In this document: one piece after another, positions 57,086-64,000 of the stretch
Position numbering within the stretch: position 1 is the stretch's first letter
Layout: the number at the start of each line of letters is the position of its first letter
NCBI RefSeq assembly: GCF_910592395.1
Contig: NC_088315.1
Location: 17,963,808 to 18,027,807 of the forward strand
Direction of reading: 5' to 3'
DNA from: Lineus longissimus
Taxonomy: Eukaryota; Nemertea; Pilidiophora; Heteronemertea; Lineidae
Length of the DNA: 64,000 bases
Made by a program: the position numbers and the translations under genes
Notes under the pieces: model-generated
Told to the model about the DNA's origin: nothing
What the model saw: the letters and a program-made list of their open reading frames with translations, nothing else
The model's database searches: none

Positions 57086-60000
57086 AAGGGGCAATGCCTT
57101 ACAAATGGGGTCATTTAGAATATTGGTATGAGCACGAGCCGCTCTCCAACTGTTGAGCGAGGAGGCCGGGACATTTAAAAATGGGGCGGTCATATGGGTG
57201 CAGAATTCAAACAATGATCACCTTTGTAAAAAAACTTCACCAACATTAATCTTTCACCTCAGTAATAGTTAAAAAGATATCATTACAGCGTTTGTTGTTG
57301 AATGCCATTAAACCGAGCGAACTCGTTTGAAGTACGTTCCAAATAAACAGCTTTGAAGTTGAGCCGCGAGTGCAAGCCATCGATTTATCAATATCATTGG
57401 GCTGTCAGCGAGTGTTATTATTTATCAAATCACTGAGGCGTTTGCACTAGATGCATTCAAGGTTAGAAAAAAAGGCACATGCAGAGTACATGTATACACT
57501 ACGTTTTGGTAGCACTTGTTCGAAAGTCACTCACTGACTCAGCTTTATTCTGGGCCTTTCACTCGGCACTCAGTGATGTGTGCGAGGGGAGGAGCATGCA
57601 ATTGACCCTGGTATTCGATGATGCTCTATAGGAGGCGAGACAACATCCAAGCAACGATGAGGAGTGCCGGGAATTCGCCCATAAAGTATTAAGCAGTACA
57701 CAGTCGAAAGAGGACAGGCACCACGTGACCTCCTTATGCAGCGGTCAACGTGACGAAACCTGTACCCCCTCCCGTAAGGCGGTGAACACGTAATCGACAC
57801 TTTGCTTTTTCCAAGGACTTTGCAAATAAATCGCCAGATCTGTACCACATCTTTCTCAGTTTGCACTGATTACGAGTGGCTTTTGGAGGGCATCAGTTAA
57901 ATTGTGGCTATCCTGATATACTGGTTGAGGCGATGATTCCAGCCCACGATGTCATCCATCTCCTTATAAGTCGGAACAGCTGATCGTGTTTTGAAACGCA
58001 ATCAGTGTGCATGTATGTACTCGTTATATCAATAATGAAATCCGGCATACCTGGCAACAGGTTGTTCTATTTTCGTTAAGGATTGATCACGTGACGAATG
58101 TATCTATCTATAACTTGTAAACATTGCTGCACGTGACTAGTTGACGGTCACGTGTTGTTTACATTGAACAGCTGATTTGAGTTGCATGCGCTGGAGGATG
58201 TTTTCAGTTTTTGTTAGTAATGGGCTCGGATCTCGGCACCGATTCTTGACAAAAAGGGTATTATGAAAATAACATAACAGAAATTGAAGGAAGTCAGAAA
58301 TGTTGCAGTTAGTTTCCCGTTTATTCGTTTGATATGAAAATCAGAAGCTAATGTACAGTTCATCATGAGGGAATCTGGGTTTGTCTCCGGTTTGGCCCTT
58401 CACACAAACCGCGGAGGGAAAATGTCTCAGGGGTTTGTGGGTAGGTCCAAGAAGCCAACGTTTACCCCCGATTTCCTGAGGTTACAGAACCGTTAACGCA
58501 TTGGAGAAGTTACATGCAACACGCGTGTTTTGCACTTGAAGCAAATCTAACGATCCCCATCCTGAACTTCAGGGCATTTCACTCTGCATTCTATGAAGGG
58601 TCAGAAAAGTGTGCGAGGGGAGGAGAATAGGACTGATCCAGGATTCGAGGATGTTGATCCCGGGCTGACCACCGATATTATCAGGAATAGATGAAGACTT
58701 ACATGTAGAATACTACCGTACATTAACTTTCTGGGACTAAAATTTGATTCAATTTTGAAAATGATGGTCAACTTCTTCCCTTACATGCATCATATGTGGC
58801 CTTCATCATTTTAGAGCTACGTGTACGATAGCGTTCTTAGTTTCTTTACTTACATGTACCAATTATTTTGGAACTTTAGATAGGCCAAAAGCTTTTCCTT
58901 TCTTAAATGGGCAGTTACTGAACCCGGGCTGTTATTTTGATCTTTAGTCTTTAATAATAATTCGTGCTCTTACCCACACAATCGCATTTTTCTTAAAGGT
59001 TATTGCTCTGCGGAAAACATCTATTTTTAGATTGTAAACAACGGAAACACGTGATCGAGTGATTGGCTTTCAAAGTGGATCCAGAGAATATAAAATTAAA
59101 CGTTGTGCAATATTGTTAGGCCTACTGTGAGAAGAGCTTGGGCCAAGGCTAAGTTCGTGAGAAACTAGGTCATGGATAGGCCTACTTGTAGTTTGTCAAT
59201 CAGAAAATGTACTTAGATTTTATTCTAGGCATCATTTTGCCTTGGACTTTTTTCTTGTTAAGTGCAACTGAGTTAAGGCCGAGTGACACGTGACCGAAAC
59301 AAACGTGTATGTCAAGGGTACAGTAACCAGATCTAAACCAGTAAAGCTTCTGGGTCATGGGCTATGGAATTCAATGGATCATCTCCTACCCTCGGAAAAT
59401 GGTGGGCGGCTAGCTTCAAGCCCATGGTGTTTTTAGTATCTTAACACTGGGGTCAACGAACCTACCGGGGGCTTGAAAATATGTTGCAAAATATTTGTGA
59501 CCTCCTGCATTCGAACGTGTTAGCAAATCATAACATCACGTGGTCGTGTTCTAATTTCGGATCCAGGTCATTGTTAGATCCGAACATGTTTACGATAAAC
59601 TTGGAAATCATTGATATTTTTTAAAAGTCCATCTGTCGAAAATGGCATTGTGCCAGATACTTGAATATCAATCCATCCTACATGCAACATGCGGGGGCTG
59701 CCTGATTGGCTGTTTTGAGCAGCATATCTATACCTATTTTTCTGAGAGCAAAATATGTCAACGTTATTGAGGGGGTGTCATCTTCGTTATCAAAACCAGG
59801 AAGATTTTTTAATGTTTCACCATCGTATCATACTCATGTTAATCCCCACTTTGACAGAGCGTGGTCTTTTTGCCATGGTGGTCATGTTTCAAAGGTAAGT
59901 TTTGCAGATAGTTCAAGAAAACAAAGATTGGGTGTCGAAATATTGCGCACATACCAACACTTTTTGTCATACTTGCTTGGAATTTTGCCATGACCGAAAA

Positions 60001-60184
60001 GAAACTGCTAACGGGTTTTGATAGTTGCTATTACTTATAAAGGTCGATCGCAACCCATGACCATTTTTTATTCTGAATCAGTTTTTCGGGAATATTCTGC
60101 GTCGTATCGAACTATTATTCGGCAGTGATACGCAACACTTACGAATGACGCAGTACGAACCTCTTGCCTACAAGACCATTCGTA
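57086..60184. other. No gene recognised; two repeat J copies
   Basis: Repeat J at 57541-57640 and 58560-58660 (GGGCATTTCACTCTGCATTC and TGTGCGAGGGGAGGAG). Otherwise unassigned AT-rich DNA; frames on both strands are short and without domains. Confidence 0.4.
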
Positions 60185-60410
60185 AATGTTCTGTCTGCAT
60201 CGTTTTGGGCTCTGGAGGGCGAACTACTGGTTGGATTTCTTTTATTGGTCTTCACCTCAACACCAAACGGGGTCTTTTTCAATTTAGTAACCATGGTAAC
60301 GAAATATTTTGTGTGTATGCATTTGTCTACATTGACGTAGTGCATTGAATTCGGACATTTTCTGCTCTGTACGGTTTATTTCTTGACCAATCTGGATGAA
60401 GTGTTCAGGT
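60185..60410 (-). repeat. Dispersed repeat G, inverted partner of 21050-21280
   Basis: Reverse complement of 21050-21280: shared TGGAGGGCGAACTACTGG, GAATTCGGACATTTTCTGCT and GTACGGTTTATTTCTTGACC. Confidence 0.8.
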
Positions 60411-61995
60411 TATAATTTGACCTATCCTGGGAACCCGTCAAAAGACCATTTGGATTTCAGTTAAGAATTATTTTATTTCTGCCTTCTGCTGAACCCTGTC
60501 TGGTTTTGAGGCAGGGATCAATAAAACCCAATTTCAAAGAAATATGACCAGTGAGCCGCAAGATTTCAACTCTTTCAAATGATTTTTCACTGTAATTCGC
60601 CAAACTACATTTCCCCTGGCGCGGGTCAACCTCGCTTTATGAGGTGTCCCGGATCCCGCAATGTCTCCAGCCTTGTCCCCCTAATAATATTCTCGCAACA
60701 ATCTCACCACAAAAGAAACACAACTTTTTAAATATGACTAGATATTGTATCCCGATAATCACAATTTTGCTTGGACAGAGTCATTCTGCAACCCCACCCC
60801 CTATTTTGCTTAGACGTCCTCGATCCTGTTCCGCATTCAAATAGACAATTTAGCAGATTGATTGATTGACAGGGACAGGATTATACAAGTCGACGTCAAC
60901 ATTTTGAACAAAAACAAAATTGTATCATGGGCTACCTCAAATATCTCACAACTGCCGCCCAATCAAGTGTACAAAGTTAATGCTCTGAGAGTTCGCCCCA
61001 ACTGATGTAAATACTGGTCTCTTTCGTTGGTCTCTGGGTGGTGGTTGCAGTTTATGGTCGTCCATTCTTCTGGCTCACCCTGTATCACGTACTATACTTT
61101 GGACGCAGTCCTCTCGATGTTATTGTTTATCTCAAAGAACAGACGCCAGCTACTTGAAAACTTAAAATTGGTTTATCTTGGATACTAAACCTGAAATTAC
61201 AAGATTGATAATAGCAAAATCGATTACGACTCGGAGGTTATTGAACTTTTTATATGTGTGTGATAGATCATGGAGGTATTATTAATAATACCTCCATGGA
61301 TAGATCGATTACAACACGGACCTATAAACAAAGCGTTCGTTTGATAATCACCCCCTGGGTTGATCAAGAAATTTAATCGTTAATCATTCATTCAAGATGG
61401 CTTCCATGGCGGCCATCTTCGGTTCTACATCGCCAAGTACTCTTGTGCACTATCAATAGCCCAATTCTTCAAAATGCTTGGAAGTAATCGATTTTTGGCA
61501 TCATATCAAATTATAAGTGTGTATGTAGCGCTATTTGAGAAGAGATCACGAGTGACGATGGTATCTCAAAGATGCATTGTCATCCCTGCTTGCAGCCGGC
61601 AAGATATTGTTCTGCTGCGGATGCGTAACAATGTTCCTGGATGCGGACTAGGACTCTTTAAGAATGTGACAGTGTCATGTTTCCACCAGTTCCTTCCACC
61701 TGTCGTCAGTAAACAAAACCTGCAATATCTCATTTTTTAACCAAATTATTCAACTATTCACCATTCAAAAAGAGCAAAGCATTCCTCTGGTTGGCTTTTG
61801 ATTGTGACGAAGCAACAATGCTGATTTTAAGTGCGACAATGTCAATTGTCAGGAAGGGAACTCGCGTGACAATGAATCTTTTCTTTTTGTTTGAGCACGT
61901 GCGGCAGACGACAGGGTGGACTTACAGGATGCTGAAACGGGATGCAGGAATGAGACTGGCTCATGCTGGGAACGGTGCCCTGGGATTCAAGCACC
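60411..61995. other. No gene recognised
   Basis: Plus-strand frames at 61474-61740 and 61791-62183 have no domain, and the latter runs into MITE C. A perfect 30-bp palindrome lies at 61269-61298. Confidence 0.4.
61269..61298. repeat. Perfect 30-bp palindrome
   Basis: CATGGAGGTATTATT followed immediately by its exact reverse complement, with no loop. Confidence 0.95.
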
Positions 61996-62174
61996 CCGGT
62001 GTAACATCTGTGGTTGTTCCCCATGTGTCAGTGTTTCCAAACAATAGGCAGCTAGAGAGACCACGACTTTTCAATAGGGGGATACACAGAAAAACTTGTC
62101 AATCTATTTTTGAGCGTTCCCAAACAATGAGGGGAAACACTCAAAAACAGAAACACTCAAAAACATTACACCAG
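61996..62174 (-). repeat. MITE family C, inverted copy
   Basis: Starts CCGGTGTAACATCTGTGG and ends AAAAACATTACACCAG. Reverse complement of 62282-62460 with very few differences. Confidence 0.9.
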
Positions 62175-62281
62175 CCCTTATGACTACATGTACCTGTTCA
62201 TGCGCATTTGTTTGCGAGTGATTTTGCTAAATGCGATCATTATCGCAGATCGCAGTGCATGTGACTTAAATCGCTCGTTTG

Positions 62282-62460
62282 CCGGTGTAATGTTTTTGAG
62301 TGTTTCTGTTTTTGAGTGTTTCCCCTCATTGTTTGGGAACGCTCAAAAATAGATTGACAAGTTTTTCTGTGTATCCCCCTATTGAAAAGTCGTGGTCTCT
62401 CTAGCTGCCTATTGTTTGGAAACACTGACACATGGGGAACAACCACAGATGTTACACCGG
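62282..62460 (+). repeat. MITE family C, forward copy
   Basis: Starts CCGGTGTAATGTTTTTGAGT, ends ACAGATGTTACACCGG. Forms a 107-bp-spaced inverted pair with 61996-62174. Confidence 0.9.
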
Positions 62461-63180
62461 TGTGGATTCATAACACTGTCATTTTTAACACCATTGACGT
62501 CATGTTGGGTCAATTCCTTGGGGTTCCTACATCTGAGATAATAATGGGTGCAAGTGTCCTGAAGTAATTTTTAAACAGGTTCTTAACACAGGGTTAATAG
62601 TCCAACAGGTTCCAAAGTAGAAAGCACTACAATGCACCGCATCCAGAGAATGCCATCAGCTGATCGAGTAATTTCACGGTGGGCAACCTGAATGGACTGG
62701 CCCCTGGGACTCGCATGCTTCTGCGCTGCTATTTATAGCCTAATAAACCTCGGTGTGCATGCTAAGTTTTATACTAAACATGCAGGGTTGTTTAAAAACA
62801 ATGATATGCATGGTTTTGCTTTATTGACCTGTGACGAGAAGGCCTAAAAGCGAAATAGGATTAACTCTTTCCGTATGGCACACATTGTGCTTCCACGTTA
62901 ATGCACACAGGTGTCATTAAACATGTTTAGACCCAAATTGCCGCGCAAACGAGTGATTTAAGGCGCTGTAACCTGCGACACAGCCGTGACTGATGACAGC
63001 ATCACGAGTTATTGCAATTTTACGAATCGGCAGCCGCATTACAACCACAATCGTCACGTTATCATAAAGTTATTTCACAGCCACCAGTAAACACAATTAT
63101 CATGAACGGCGTATACCGTTTTAGAGGTGAACGTACCGAGGACGTGCCGGTGTTCAAACTGCAGCGACAGGTCAAGACTT
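62461..63180. other. No gene recognised
   Basis: Unassigned sequence between MITE C and MITE E; nothing resembling an exon was found on either strand. Confidence 0.4.
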
Positions 63181-63418
63181 AAAAGGGCACGCCGTTCGTA
63201 AGTTCTGGTGCTACAGGAAAATAGAAATGCAGTTATACACAATGCCGTAATGCAGTTATCATGCATGCAACTTTGCTGAAACTTGGTATCTAAAGTACTT
63301 GTATAATCCGTCTACAAAACGGCAATATTGAAATTCATATTCAGTATGTATTTACGCAATTGGAAATTTCTAATTCAATTACGAATTTCAAATTTTCAAC
63401 AAACGGCGTAAGCCTTTA
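63181..63418 (+). repeat. MITE family E, copy 4
   Basis: Begins AAAAGGGCACGCCGTTCGTA and ends AAACGGCGTAAGCCTTT; interior matches 55020-55256. Confidence 0.85.
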
Positions 63419-63648
63419 ATAGACTATCCCAGTCAGTTATCTCTTTGACATCGCTATTACATAGTCTTATCTACTGATTCTACAGACGTCTCGATGATAT
63501 CGTATCAATAAATAAAGGAAAACGACATTTCAAAAGTACACATGACATCTCTACAGTACATTGGACCAGTGGGAAAGAGCCGAGTACATTCAGATAAATC
63601 TCCATGAATGAGTCTGTGTGCAGGGAATACAGAGCAGGTGTTCGAAAT

Positions 63649-63998
63649 ACAGCGAGTAGAACCTCCCTATTAAGGACACCATTTGGACTGAAAAATGTTG
63701 TCCCGTAAGAGAGGTGTCCTGATAGATCGGTCAGCTTGAATGTTATCACTGTAACTGTACGATGGTGTCCTGTAGCACAGTGGTGTCCGCTAAGGGAGGT
63801 TCGCTGTACCAGAGTGAGGAGAACCTCTCTATTAAAGACGCTATTGGAACTGGTAAATGCTGTCCTAAATATGGAGGTGCCCTGATACAGAGTTAGCCTG
63901 TGTGGAAATGACCCATTTTGGAACCGAAATAATCGTCCCTAATAGAGAGTGTCCTGTCACTGCAGTGGTGTCCGCTAAGGGAGGTTCCACTGTACTAT
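63649..63998 (+). repeat. Two adjacent MITE family B copies
   Basis: First copy 63649-63809 runs from GAGTAGAACCTCCCTATTAA to AAGGGAGGTTCGCTGTAC; second copy 63810-63998 from GAGGAGAACCTCTCTATTAA to GGGAGGTTCCACTGTAC. They sit head to tail at the right edge of the window. Confidence 0.85.
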
Positions 63999-64000
63999 GC

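Overview
This window is animal nuclear DNA, most likely from a marine invertebrate. The genes are split by GT-AG introns, the coding exons are short and far apart, and most of the sequence is repeats: small inverted-repeat elements (MITEs), foldback elements, a LINE, a cut-and-paste DNA transposon, tandem arrays and poly-G tracts. I cannot name the species from sequence alone. Only about 3 kb is host coding sequence; transposon ORFs add about 5.6 kb.

Layout. 1-6.1 kb: the first coding exons of a fatty acyl-CoA reductase gene (FAR1-like, minus strand; the rest lies off the left edge), with an 87-bp minisatellite and MITEs in its introns. 6.1-12 kb: gene-poor DNA with MITEs. 12.3-20.1 kb: a minus-strand gene of at least five phase-0 exons for a small protein rich in histidine with a Gly-Tyr-Pro-Pro repeat tail; its introns hold an 88-bp tandem triplication and a six-unit array of about 300 bp. 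20-22.7 kb: repeats. 22.8-48.4 kb: a cluster of plus-strand SOUL/HEBP-family heme-binding protein genes. Copy 1 (22.8-28.9 kb) and copy 3 (40.2-48.4 kb) are complete four-exon genes with a signal peptide and a TATA box. Copy 2 (exons at 38.0-39.1 kb) has only exons 2-4 and comes from a tandem duplication of about 6-10 kb whose break lies in intron 1. 48.4-64 kb: no confident gene, with dispersed repeats, tRNA-like SINE pieces, a possible degraded coding stretch and many MITEs.

Mobile elements shape the SOUL cluster. Unit 2 carries a LINE with an open 1055-codon endonuclease/reverse transcriptase frame. Unit 1 carries a 984-bp foldback element absent from unit 2. Intron 1 of copy 3 holds a 6.4-kb DNA transposon with TIRs of about 590 bp, probably Academ-like from its 3-bp target duplication and XPG-nuclease-like motifs. 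Its single 740-codon ORF is split by a second foldback element of 1833 bp flanked by a 9-bp target duplication; removing the insert and one duplication restores the frame.

How the genes relate: the three SOUL copies share exon lengths and intron phases exactly and are one gene family. The FAR and histidine-rich genes show no functional link to them. Because units 1 and 2 differ only by two synonymous changes in 483 coding bases but by several insertions in introns, an assembly that laid two haplotypes end to end must be excluded before the tandem duplication is taken as real.
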